DNA of 6,996 bases from JBFHNV01 sp965365655 (GCA_965365655.1 CBDUCN010000281.1:1-6996), one strand, 5' to 3'; shown: positions 1 to 5,529, counted from the first letter of the stretch. Notes: generated from the letters alone by a model not told the origin. Numbers and translations: made by a program.

Positions 1-951
1 GCGATCCTCGACGCCGTGCTGCACACGCCGCTGGTGCCCGCGCACGGCCTCACCGAGCGCTGCGGCGTGCCGGTGTGGCTGAAGCTCGAGACCTGCCAGC
101 CCACGGGCGCCTTCAAGATCCGCGGCGCGTCCAACGCGCTCGCGACGCTGGGCCTCGCCGAGCGCACCCGCGGCGTGGTGTGCGCGTCCACCGGCAACCA
201 CGGCCGCGCGGTGGCCTGGGCGGCGCGCCGCCTCGGCGTGCCGGCGGTGGTGTGCCTGTCGCGGCTGGTGCCGGCGAACAAGGTCGCCGCGGTGGAGGCG
301 CTGGGGGCGCGGGTCGTGCGCGCCGGCGAGAGCCAGGACGAGGCGGGCGACGTGGTCGCGCGGCTGGTCGCCGACGAGGGGCTGACCGAGATCCCGCCGT
401 TCGACCACCCGGCGGTGATCGCGGGCCAGGGCACCATCGCGCTCGAGATCCTGGACGCGCTGCCCGACGTGGCCACCCTCGTGGTGCCGCTGTCCGGCGG
501 CGGCCTGATCGGCGGCATCGCGCTGGCGGCGAAGGCGCTGCGCCCGTCGGTGCGCGTGGTCGGCGTGAGCATGCAGCGCGGCGCCGCGATGCACGCGAGC
601 CTCGCGGCCGGCCGCCCGGTGCAGGTCGCGGAGGAGGCTTCCCTCGCGGACTCGCTGGGCGGCGGCATCGGGCTCGGCAACCGCTACACCTTCGCGCTGT
701 GCCGGCGCCTGGTCGACGACGTGGTGCTGCTCGACGAGCCGGCCATCTACCGCGGCATGGCGTGCCTGTTCGAGCACGGCCTGGTCACCGAGGGCGGCGC
801 CGCGGTCGGCGCGGCGGCGCTGCTCGACGGGCTCGAGGCCGACGGGCCGGTGGTGCTGGTCGTGAGCGGGCGCAACGTGGACCGCGAGCAGTTCCTGCGG
901 GTCGCGGCCGGCGAGCCGGTCGCGGTGGGCAACCGCGAGGTGCGGGGATGA
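1..951 (+). CDS. eutB: EutB, PLP-dependent threonine dehydratase-like enzyme of hydroxyectoine utilisation (5' partial)
   Basis: This is a fold-type II PLP enzyme of the serine/threonine dehydratase family. EutB is assigned, with EutA and EutC, to the conversion of 5-hydroxyectoine toward ectoine in the cytoplasm; the exact chemistry is only partly established. The frame is open to base 1 and the first visible residues (AILDAVLHTPLV) already match the helix before the family's conserved TPL motif, so the start codon lies upstream and roughly 10-20 residues are missing. The GTG at 16 is internal. Counting from base 1, the PLP Schiff-base lysine is K39 in PTGAFKIRGA, the substrate-binding STGNHGRAVA is at 63-72, the glycine-rich phosphate loop SGGGLIGG at 165-172, and the C-terminal SGRN at 289-292. 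Residues such as SRLVPANKV, AGQGTI and ADSLGGGIGL are typical of EutB rather than of IlvA or BhcB. It is followed after 31 bases by eutC on the same strand, the standard eutBC order. eutA would be expected upstream, outside the window. Confidence 0.93.
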   Translation, partial: AILDAVLHTPLVPAHGLTERCGVPVWLKLETCQPTGAFKIRGASNALATLGLAERTRGVVCASTGNHGRAVAWAARRLGVPAVVCLSRLVPANKVAAVEALGARVVRAGESQDEAGDVVARLVADEGLTEIPPFDHPAVIAGQGTIALEILDALPDVATLVVPLSGGGLIGGIALAAKALRPSVRVVGVSMQRGAAMHASLAAGRPVQVAEEASLADSLGGGIGLGNRYTFALCRRLVDDVVLLDEPAIYRGMACLFEHGLVTEGGAAVGAAALLDGLEADGPVVLVVSGRNVDREQFLRVAAGEPVAVGNREVRG

Positions 952-986
952 GCGTCCGGCGCCGGGCGCGCGGGAGGCCGGCTTGA
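948..986 (+). other. 12-codon ORF bridging eutB and eutC, possible coupling peptide
   Basis: An ATG at 948 overlaps the eutB stop (ATGA) and opens a 12-residue frame reading MSVRRRARGRPA. Its own TGA overlaps the TTG start of eutC (TTGA). A GAGGT Shine-Dalgarno-like sequence at 937-941 lies 6 bases before the ATG, so ribosomes finishing eutB could plausibly reinitiate here and be delivered to the eutC start. The peptide is arginine-rich and resembles nothing I recognise. Alternatives are a decayed older eutC start or chance. The overlaps are seen directly; translational coupling is inference. Confidence 0.3.
972..977 (+). promoter_or_regulatory. Shine-Dalgarno site of eutC
   Basis: GGGAGG stands 5 bases before the TTG at 983 and 11 bases before an in-frame GTG at 989. 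The spacing favours TTG, which also gives an N-terminus (MSVPRPDVRIL) of the length usual in EutC. The GTG, two codons later, cannot be excluded. Confidence 0.6.
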
Positions 987-1954
987 GCGTGCCGCGCCCC
1001 GACGTGCGCATCCTCGACGAGCAGACGCTGCGCGCACGCGTGGGCCTGGACGACGACGTGATCGACGCGATCGAGAGCGCGTTCGCGGCGCTCGCCGGCG
1101 GCGACGTCGTGATGCCGCCGGTGCTGCGCCTGGACCTGCCGCCGCACCGCGGCGAGGTGGACGTGAAGACCGCGTGGATCCCGTCGCTGCCCAGCTTCGC
1201 GATCAAGGTCAGCCCCGGCTTCTTCGATAACCCGAAGCTCGGGCTGCCCAGTCTCAACGGGCTGATGATGCTGTTCAGCGCGCGCACCGGCCTGCTCGAG
1301 GCGCTGCTGCTGGACAACGGCTACCTCACCGACGTGCGCACCGCGGCCGCCGGCGCGGTGGCCGCGCGCTGGCTGGCGCCGGCCGAGGTGCATACCGCGG
1401 CGGTGCTGGGCGCCGGGGTGCAGGCGCGGCTGCAGGTGCGCGCCGCGCACCGCGTGCGACCGTTCCGCGCGCTGCGCGTATGGGCCCGCGACGCGGCGAA
1501 GGCCGATGCGTGCGCACGCGAGCTGGCCGGCGCGCTGGGAGTGCAGGCGACGGTCGCGGCCACGCCCGCCGATGCGATCGCGTCGGCGCAGCTCGCGATC
1601 ACCGCGACGCCGTCGGCCACGCCGCTGATCACGCCCGGGTGCCTGCACCCGGGCCTGCACGTGACCGCGATGGGCTCCGACGCCGAGCACAAGAACGAGA
1701 TCGACCCGCACGTGCTGGCGCGGGTGGACCGCTTCGTGTGCGACCGCCGCAGCCAGAGCGAGCGCCTCGGGGAGCTGCACCACGCGCTGGCCGACGGCGC
1801 CGTGGGCGACGACTTCGAGGTGGTGGAGCTCGGGGAGGTGATCACCGGCGCCGCGCCGGGGCGAAGCGCCGCGGATCAGATCACGCTGTGCGACCTCACC
1901 GGGACCGGCGTGCAGGACACCGCGATCGCGGTGCTCGCCGCGGGGCGCGCCTGA
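983..1954 (+). CDS. eutC: EutC, ornithine cyclodeaminase/mu-crystallin family protein of hydroxyectoine utilisation
   Basis: This 323-residue protein belongs to the ornithine cyclodeaminase/mu-crystallin family, whose members act as NAD(P)-dependent cyclodeaminases or imine reductases. EutC works with EutB in hydroxyectoine catabolism, probably on an imine product. Visible features: the FAIKVSPGFF segment with K75 at the family's active-site lysine position, the TDVRTAAAGA motif at 116-125, a Rossmann dinucleotide loop at 141-148 (VLGAGVQA, the GxGxxA type), and GSDAEHKNEID at 231-241 whose D233 matches the catalytic aspartate of ornithine cyclodeaminase. The PSLNGLMML, DLTGTGVQDTAIA and LGELHHA stretches are characteristic of EutC, as distinct from amino-acid cyclodeaminases. 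Length is normal for the family. The start is a TTG with GGGAGG 5 bases upstream. It is very likely cotranscribed with eutB. It ends 169 bases before the convergent universal stress protein gene. Confidence 0.93.
   Translation: MSVPRPDVRILDEQTLRARVGLDDDVIDAIESAFAALAGGDVVMPPVLRLDLPPHRGEVDVKTAWIPSLPSFAIKVSPGFFDNPKLGLPSLNGLMMLFSARTGLLEALLLDNGYLTDVRTAAAGAVAARWLAPAEVHTAAVLGAGVQARLQVRAAHRVRPFRALRVWARDAAKADACARELAGALGVQATVAATPADAIASAQLAITATPSATPLITPGCLHPGLHVTAMGSDAEHKNEIDPHVLARVDRFVCDRRSQSERLGELHHALADGAVGDDFEVVELGEVITGAAPGRSAADQITLCDLTGTGVQDTAIAVLAAGRA
1633..1654. repeat. 22-bp near-perfect palindrome inside eutC
   Basis: The arms GCCCGGGTGC and GCACCCGGGC are perfect inverted copies separated by two bases (CT). 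They lie within eutC codons encoding PGCLHPGL. This is the longest perfect inverted repeat I found in the window. It could be a hairpin in the mRNA (9-bp stem with a 4-base loop) or a dimeric protein site, but in GC-rich coding DNA it may be chance plus the PG-x-HPG amino-acid pattern. Confidence 0.4.
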
Positions 1955-2047
1955 CCGCCGGCGCCCACCGCCCTCCGCGTGGCGCCGCGCGCCGGCACGG
2001 ACGGCGCCGCGCCCGCCGGCTGCGGCGCCCGCGCATGACCGCGAGCG

Positions 2048-2064
2048 CCGGCGCGCTGCGCCGG
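2048..2064. terminator. GC hairpin in the eutC/USP convergent gap, possible terminator
   Basis: CCGGCGC and GCGCCGG pair perfectly around a GCT loop, 93 bases after the eutC stop and 59 bases beyond the stop of the convergent universal stress protein gene. No T-tract follows on either strand, so it is not a canonical intrinsic terminator. The rest of the 1955-2123 gap is GC-rich with a 10-base direct repeat (GGCGCCGCGC at 1981 and 2003) and no recognisable gene. Confidence 0.3.
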
Positions 2065-2123
2065 GGAAGGCCGCGTGCGCCGCGGCGACGGGACCGGTGC
2101 TGCCGCGGGCAGGCGCTGCGCCG

Positions 2124-2564
2124 TCAGCGCACCGACACGCAGGTGCACGGCGCGAGGTGCATCACCTTGTGCGACACGCTGCCCATGACGAGGCCGGCGA
2201 GGTCGCTGAGCCCGCGCGAGCCCAGCACGACCATCCACGCGTCCAGCGCCTTCGCACGCTCGACGATCTCGTGCGCCGGGTCGCCCAGCACGACCTCGGC
2301 CTCGGCATCGCTGCAGCCGTGGTCGGCGGCGTAGGCCTTCGCGGCGTCGATGACCTTCGCGCCCACGTCGCGAAGCTCCTCGCCCGTCATGTTCACGGTG
2401 ATCGCGGCGGCGCCCAGCACCAGCGTGCGATCGTGCGGCAGCGCATGCACCACGTGCAGCAACGAGAGCTTCGCGCCCGTCTTGCCGCACAGGTCGGCAG
2501 CGAACTCGAGCGCCTTCTGCGAGTGTTCGGATCCGTCCACCGGAACGAGGATGGTGCGGCTCAT
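2124..2564 (-). CDS. Universal stress protein (UspA family), ATP-binding type
   Basis: This is a 146-residue single-domain universal stress protein, the normal length for the family. It starts MSRTILVPVDGSEHS with D10 in the usual nucleotide-contacting position after the first beta strand. Near the C-terminus it carries the full ATP-binding pattern G-2x-G-9x-G-S (G115, G118, G128, S129), followed by the typical VMHLAPCTCVSVR ending, so it is predicted to bind ATP rather than belong to the non-binding UspA type. The ATG at 2564 is chosen because GGGAGA precedes it by 5 bases and the conserved fold begins at once; an in-frame start ten codons upstream adds only a charged, unconserved leader. 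It lies 197 bases downstream of the BCCT transporter gene on the same strand. In Halomonas elongata the universal stress protein TeaD is encoded with, and modulates, the ectoine importer TeaABC. A similar relation here is inference. Confidence 0.93.
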   Translation of the reverse strand: MSRTILVPVDGSEHSQKALEFAADLCGKTGAKLSLLHVVHALPHDRTLVLGAAAITVNMTGEELRDVGAKVIDAAKAYAADHGCSDAEAEVVLGDPAHEIVERAKALDAWMVVLGSRGLSDLAGLVMGSVSHKVMHLAPCTCVSVR

Positions 2565-2569
2565 GCTTA

Positions 2570-2575
2570 TCTCCC
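2570..2575 (-). promoter_or_regulatory. Shine-Dalgarno site of the universal stress protein gene
   Basis: On the minus strand this reads GGGAGA, 5 bases before the ATG at 2564. It decides the start in favour of the 146-residue product, since the longer in-frame start would include this site in its coding sequence. Confidence 0.7.
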
Positions 2576-2625
2576 GCTGTTTTCGTCGATTCATCGCGAG
2601 CGTTGCAGCCGCGACGCGCCTGCCG

Positions 2626-2672
2626 GGTCAACCTAGCAGCCGCTGCGCGGCCGCCGGTTGATTCAGGTCAAC
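2626..2672. promoter_or_regulatory. Repeated GGTCAAC elements upstream of the universal stress protein gene
   Basis: GGTCAAC occurs at 2626-2632 and again at 2666-2672, exactly 40 bases apart, which is close to four helical turns. An inverted GTTGA at 2657-2661 faces the second copy across six bases. On the minus strand each repeat reads GTTGACC, containing a TTGACC hexamer like a sigma-70 -35 box, but I see no convincing -10 at the proper spacing. The block lies 62-108 bases before the start codon and could be a regulator site with its own promoter for the universal stress protein gene. This is a weak call based on pattern only. Confidence 0.3.
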
Positions 2673-2700
2673 GCGCCCCGGCGCACGCAGTGCGTGGCGC

Positions 2701-2717
2701 GCCGCCGTGCCGGCGGC
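2701..2717 (-). terminator. GC hairpin downstream of the BCCT transporter gene
   Basis: GCCGCCG and CGGCGGC pair perfectly around a TGC loop, 44 bases past the transporter stop codon. Next to it, at 2684-2696, lies a 13-base palindrome CACGCA-G-TGCGTG. No T-tract follows on the minus strand, so it may be a non-canonical terminator, an mRNA-stabilising hairpin or chance. If it terminates, the universal stress protein gene needs its own promoter. Confidence 0.3.
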
Positions 2718-2761
2718 CCGCCACGTGCGCACCCGTCAGGCGCGGCGCGGCATGCTGTCGC

Positions 2762-4309
2762 TCACCGTGGTTCCGCGCGCAATCCCTTCCAGGTGCTGTA
2801 GCACATCACCAGCAGCACCAGCGCGAACGGGAAGCCGGTCGCGATGGCGGCCGCCTGCAGCGAGCCGAGCCCGCCGCCCAGCAGCAGCGCGATGGCCACC
2901 AGCCCCTCGAAGATGCACCAGAAGATGCGCTGCGCGACCGGGGCGTCCATCTTGCCGCCGGCGGTGATGGTGTCGATCACCAGCGAGCCCGAGTCCGACG
3001 AGGTCACGAAGAACACGATCACCAGCACGATGCCGATGAACGACGTGATGCCGGCGAGCGGCATCGGCTCGAGCATCCTGAACAGCGACAGCTCCGGCGT
3101 CCACGCCGACACCGTCTCGGTGACGCCGGTGTAGCCGTCGTTGATGAACTGCGACACCGCGGTGCCGCCGAACGCGTTCATCCACAGCACGCACACCAGC
3201 ATCGGGATGATCAGCACGCAGATCACGAACTCGCGCACCGTGCGCCCGCGCGACACCCGCGCGATGAACATGCCGACGAACGGCGACCACGAGATCCACC
3301 ACGCCCAGTAGAACGTGGTCCAGCCGTGCATGAAGTCGGTGTCCTCGCGGCCCACCCAGTTGCTGAGCGGCACGAGGTCGGCCATGTAGTTGCCGAGGCC
3401 GCTGAAGAATCCGCCGACGATGTCCATCGTCGGGCCGACGGCGATGACGAACAGCAGCAGCACCAGCGCCATCACCATGTTGATCTCGCTGAGCACCTTC
3501 ACGCCCTTGTCGAGGCCGGCCAGCACCGACACCAGCGCGACGGCCGTGATCGCGAGGATCAGCACCACCTTCGTGGTGTCCCCGGTGGGCACGTCGAACA
3601 GGTAGTTCAGGCCGGCCGTCGCCTGCTCGGCGCCGAAGCCGAGCGACGTGGCGAGCCCGAACAGCGTCGCGAACACCGCGAGCGTGTCGATGATGTGACC
3701 CAGCCAGCCCCATACCAGGTTGCCGAAGATCGGGTAGAACGCGGAGCGCAGCGTCAGCGGCAGGCCGTGATTGAACGCGAAGAACGCGAGCGCGAGCGCG
3801 ACCACCGCGTAGATGGCCCACGGGTGCAGGCCCCAGTGGAAGATCGTCGCGGCCATGCCGATCGCGCGCGCGGCCTCGGTGTCGGCCGGGTCCACGCCGA
3901 GCGGCGGGTTCTGGAAGTGGTACACCGGCTCCAGCACGCCGAAGAACATCAGCCCGATGCCCATGCCGGCGGCGAACAGCATCGCGAACCAGCCGGCGTA
4001 CGAGTAGTCCGGCTTCGCGTCCTTGCCGCCGAGGCGCACCTTGCCCACCGGCGAGACCACGAGCAGCAGGCAGAACAGCACGTAGATGTTCGCGGCGCCC
4101 ATGAAGACCCAGTCGAACGTCGACGTGAGCCACGGCCGGAGCGCTCCGAAGGCTTCCGCCGAGGCTTCCTGGAACATCAGCACGCCGATCACGAACGCGA
4201 CGATGGTGACCCCGGAGATCAGGAAGACCGGATTGTGGATGTCGAGGCCCAGGATCTGGATGTTGTCCTGTCCGACCTCGTATTCGATCTGCTCGTTGAT
4301 GGTGCTCAC
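2762..4309 (-). CDS. BCCT family transporter (betaine/carnitine/choline/ectoine-type importer)
   Basis: This 515-residue inner-membrane protein with about 12 hydrophobic segments is a secondary importer of quaternary-ammonium or related compatible solutes. By position it matches BetP well. The TM1' glycine stretch GMGIG is at 115-119. The first half of the aromatic box (W159, W164, Y167 in FHWGLHPWAIY) is present, and the second half is in YWAWWISWSPFVG (W337, W338, W341). F433, T436 and S437 in FFVTSSDSGS match the BetP Na2-site residues, so sodium coupling is expected, unlike CaiT. The N-terminal tail is about 25 acidic, hydrophilic residues. The C-terminus stops just after the last helix (YSTWKGLRAEPR), with no long osmosensing tail. 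The start is a GTG with a strong GAGGGG seven bases upstream. It is divergent from the RraA-like gene and upstream of the universal stress protein gene. Nearby eutBC suggest ectoine or hydroxyectoine as substrate, but glycine betaine or choline are equally compatible with the sequence. Confidence 0.95.
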   Translation of the reverse strand: MSTINEQIEYEVGQDNIQILGLDIHNPVFLISGVTIVAFVIGVLMFQEASAEAFGALRPWLTSTFDWVFMGAANIYVLFCLLLVVSPVGKVRLGGKDAKPDYSYAGWFAMLFAAGMGIGLMFFGVLEPVYHFQNPPLGVDPADTEAARAIGMAATIFHWGLHPWAIYAVVALALAFFAFNHGLPLTLRSAFYPIFGNLVWGWLGHIIDTLAVFATLFGLATSLGFGAEQATAGLNYLFDVPTGDTTKVVLILAITAVALVSVLAGLDKGVKVLSEINMVMALVLLLFVIAVGPTMDIVGGFFSGLGNYMADLVPLSNWVGREDTDFMHGWTTFYWAWWISWSPFVGMFIARVSRGRTVREFVICVLIIPMLVCVLWMNAFGGTAVSQFINDGYTGVTETVSAWTPELSLFRMLEPMPLAGITSFIGIVLVIVFFVTSSDSGSLVIDTITAGGKMDAPVAQRIFWCIFEGLVAIALLLGGGLGSLQAAAIATGFPFALVLLVMCYSTWKGLRAEPR

Positions 4310-4312
4310 TCG

Positions 4313-4322
4313 CTCCCCCCTC
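4313..4322 (-). promoter_or_regulatory. Shine-Dalgarno site of the BCCT transporter gene
   Basis: The minus strand reads GAGGGGGGAG immediately before the GTG start. The GAGGGG part sits 7 bases from the start codon. It supports GTG at 4309, for which there is no better alternative, and suggests efficient translation. Confidence 0.7.
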
Positions 4323-4473
4323 GTTCTTCGATTGTTCTTGCGCGCACGGGCGCATGCGCGCCGCGACGCTCGCCGGTCAGCATCGTCCGCAGCGCACGCG
4401 GAGGCTGTTCCGCGTGCGACGCCTTCATCCGCGCATCGGCCGTCGGAAGGAGCCTAACAGGACAGTTTGTTGA

Positions 4474-4494
4474 AATCCGACGTGCTGTCGGATT
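4474..4494. promoter_or_regulatory. Operator-like inverted repeat (8-5-8)
   Basis: AATCCGAC and GTCGGATT form a perfect 8-bp inverted repeat around GTGCT, centred at 4484. It lies about 165 bases before the transporter start and about 260 before the RraA-like start, and overlaps a TTGAAA that resembles a -35 box. The architecture suits a dimeric repressor or activator, or a small RNA hairpin. I cannot name the regulator. Confidence 0.4.
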
Positions 4495-4533
4495 CCGGCT
4501 CGCGACGCGCAAGGCGCGATCTCTCACTCGTTC

Positions 4534-4565
4534 CATGAATCAATTACTTGCGTGATCGATTCATG
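4534..4565. promoter_or_regulatory. 32-bp dyad-symmetric operator candidate in the AT-rich core
   Basis: The outer arms CATGAATC (4534-4541) and GATTCATG (4558-4565) are perfect inverted copies. The interior continues the symmetry, with AT and AC also paired, so 12 of 16 positions per arm match around the centre between 4549 and 4550. In an otherwise extremely GC-rich sequence this AT-containing dyad stands out. It sits between divergent promoters, where a GntR/MocR-type (EnuR-like), LysR or AsnC-type regulator of solute use would bind. No regulator gene is in the window, so the identity is open. Confidence 0.5.
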
Positions 4566-4670
4566 CCGGCACAGCCACGTGCAGGACACAGGCCGCAGCC
4601 AAACGCCCTCTGTCCACGGCCGGCCGGCAGAGGTGAGAAGACGCGCCGGGTGCGCGCCGTTTGTTGCGCT

Positions 4671-4686
4671 GCCGCGACGTCGCGGC
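4671..4686. promoter_or_regulatory. 16-bp perfect palindrome upstream of the RraA-like gene
   Basis: GCCGCGAC followed by GTCGCGGC is a perfect palindrome, 65 bases before the ATG at 4752, a common place for a regulator or leader hairpin. Because it is almost all G and C in a GC-rich genome, chance occurrence is realistic. Confidence 0.3.
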
Positions 4687-4737
4687 CCCGTTGCGCGGCG
4701 ACGGCGATCGGTGCCTACTCGGGGCCGCACGTTCACC

Positions 4738-4742
4738 GAGGA
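4738..4742 (+). promoter_or_regulatory. Shine-Dalgarno site of the RraA-like gene
   Basis: GAGGA lies 9 bases before the ATG at 4752. It supports that start over upstream in-frame ATGs at 4548 and 4563, which would add over 60 residues of non-protein-like, arginine- and proline-rich sequence crossing the operator region. Confidence 0.6.
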
Positions 4743-4751
4743 TCTACGCCG

Positions 4752-5474
4752 ATGAGCCCCGACACCCGCGATGTGTTGCGCCGCGTCACGACCGCCACGC
4801 TGCAGATGCAGCTGATGAAGCGCGGCATCCGCCGCTGCGTGATGCACGGCGTGCGCGCGCTCGACGCGCAGGGCGCGGGGCGTGTCGTCGGCCCGGCGTA
4901 CACGCTGCGCTTCGTGCCGCTGCGCGAGGATCGCGACCCGCTGGCCCGTCTCGGCGCGAGCGACAACCCGGCGCGGCGCGCGATCGAGGACTGCCCCGAG
5001 GGCCACGTGCTGGTGATGGACGCGCGCGGCGTCGCGCACTGCGGGACCATGGGCGACATCCTCGCGATGCGGCTCGAGGTGCGCGGCGTCGCGGGCGTGG
5101 TCACCGACGGCGGGGTGCGCGACGCCGACGCGGTGCGCAAGGTCGGGCTGCCGGTGTTCTGCGCCGGCCCGGCGGCGCCCGCGACGCCCACCGAGCACAT
5201 CCCGGCGGACCGCCAGGTGCCGGTCGCGTGCGGCGGGGTCGCGGTGTTCCCCGGCGACGTGCTGGTCGGCGACGGCGACGGCGTGATCGTGATCCCCGAG
5301 GCGCTGGTGGAGGAGGTGGCCGCCGGCGCCGCCGAGCAGGAGGGCATCGAGGACTTCATCCTGGAGCTGGTGCGCGCCGGGCGGCCGGTCATCGGCACCT
5401 ACCCGCCCACCGACGCGGTGCGCGAGGAGTACGCGCGCTGGCTGGACGCGGGCAGGCCGCCGGTGACGGGCTGA
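4752..5474 (+). CDS. RraA-like protein with metal-dependent pyruvate aldolase signature
   Basis: This 240-residue protein belongs to the RraA/HMG-CHA aldolase family (often misnamed dimethylmenaquinone methyltransferase or RNase regulator). E. coli RraA, about 160 residues, inhibits RNase E. This protein is longer at both ends and carries the D-X20-R-D signature: D102, then exactly 20 residues, then R123 and D124 in TDGGVRDAD. In the Pseudomonas putida 4-hydroxy-4-methyl-2-oxoglutarate aldolase, R123 and D124 stabilise the pyruvate enolate and bind the divalent metal. Other family marks are GPAYTLRF (47-54), VMDARGVAHCGTMGD (88-102) and PGD-x3-GD-x-DGVIVIP (168-182). The C-terminal part (YPPTDAVREEYARWL) is typical of the longer aldolase-like members. 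Expected activity is retro-aldol cleavage or oxaloacetate-type decarboxylation giving pyruvate, in the cytoplasm. The substrate is unknown. It is divergent from the transporter gene, suggesting shared control, and convergent with the M24 gene. Confidence 0.9.
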   Translation: MSPDTRDVLRRVTTATLQMQLMKRGIRRCVMHGVRALDAQGAGRVVGPAYTLRFVPLREDRDPLARLGASDNPARRAIEDCPEGHVLVMDARGVAHCGTMGDILAMRLEVRGVAGVVTDGGVRDADAVRKVGLPVFCAGPAAPATPTEHIPADRQVPVACGGVAVFPGDVLVGDGDGVIVIPEALVEEVAAGAAEQEGIEDFILELVRAGRPVIGTYPPTDAVREEYARWLDAGRPPVTG

Positions 5475-5529
5475 GCGGCGCGCGGCGGCGCCGGGGAAGA
5501 GCGGCGCGCCGCGACCGCGGGTACGACAG

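Larger units (their letters stand above)
4310..4751. promoter_or_regulatory. Divergent control region between the BCCT and RraA-like genes
   Basis: This is the longest stretch without a gene. It must contain the promoters for the leftward transporter gene and the rightward RraA-like gene. Its middle part (about 4445-4565) is clearly richer in A and T than the rest of the window. It holds three dyad elements, listed separately, at 4474-4494, 4534-4565 and 4671-4686. I could not assign convincing paired -35/-10 boxes; a TTGAAA at 4470-4475 resembles a rightward -35 and overlaps the first dyad, but lacks a matching -10. Open frames crossing the region do not look like proteins. Confidence 0.6.

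Noticed and set aside
1..951. Catabolic threonine dehydratase (IlvA/TdcB) or BhcB for the first gene
   Set aside because: Motifs around SRLVPANKV and ADSLGGGIGL, the short length without an ACT domain, and the adjoining eutC point to EutB.
4306..4536. A 76-codon minus-strand frame whose stop overlaps the BCCT start (GTGA) and whose ATG lies in the dyad at 4534
   Set aside because: There is no ribosome-binding site before its ATG and the product is arginine-rich with no hydrophobic core or known motif. The 4-base overlap is tempting as coupling, but the frame reads through the control region and looks non-coding.
2603..4555. A 650-codon open frame on the plus strand covering the whole BCCT gene in antisense
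   Set aside because: Its product is a low-complexity mix of H, R, Q, E and D without any domain, as expected for the antisense shadow of a GC-rich gene with few stop codons. The opposite strand encodes an unmistakable BCCT transporter.
4548..4751. N-terminal extension of the RraA-like protein from an upstream in-frame ATG
   Set aside because: The added 68 residues are R/P/A-rich and unlike the family, and the frame would begin inside the operator-like dyad. The ATG at 4752 has GAGGA in place and gives a normal family length.
4752..5474. Annotation as RNase E inhibitor RraA or as menaquinone methyltransferase
   Set aside because: The protein is much longer than E. coli RraA and carries the D-X20-R-D aldolase signature. 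There is no SAM-binding motif to support a methyltransferase.
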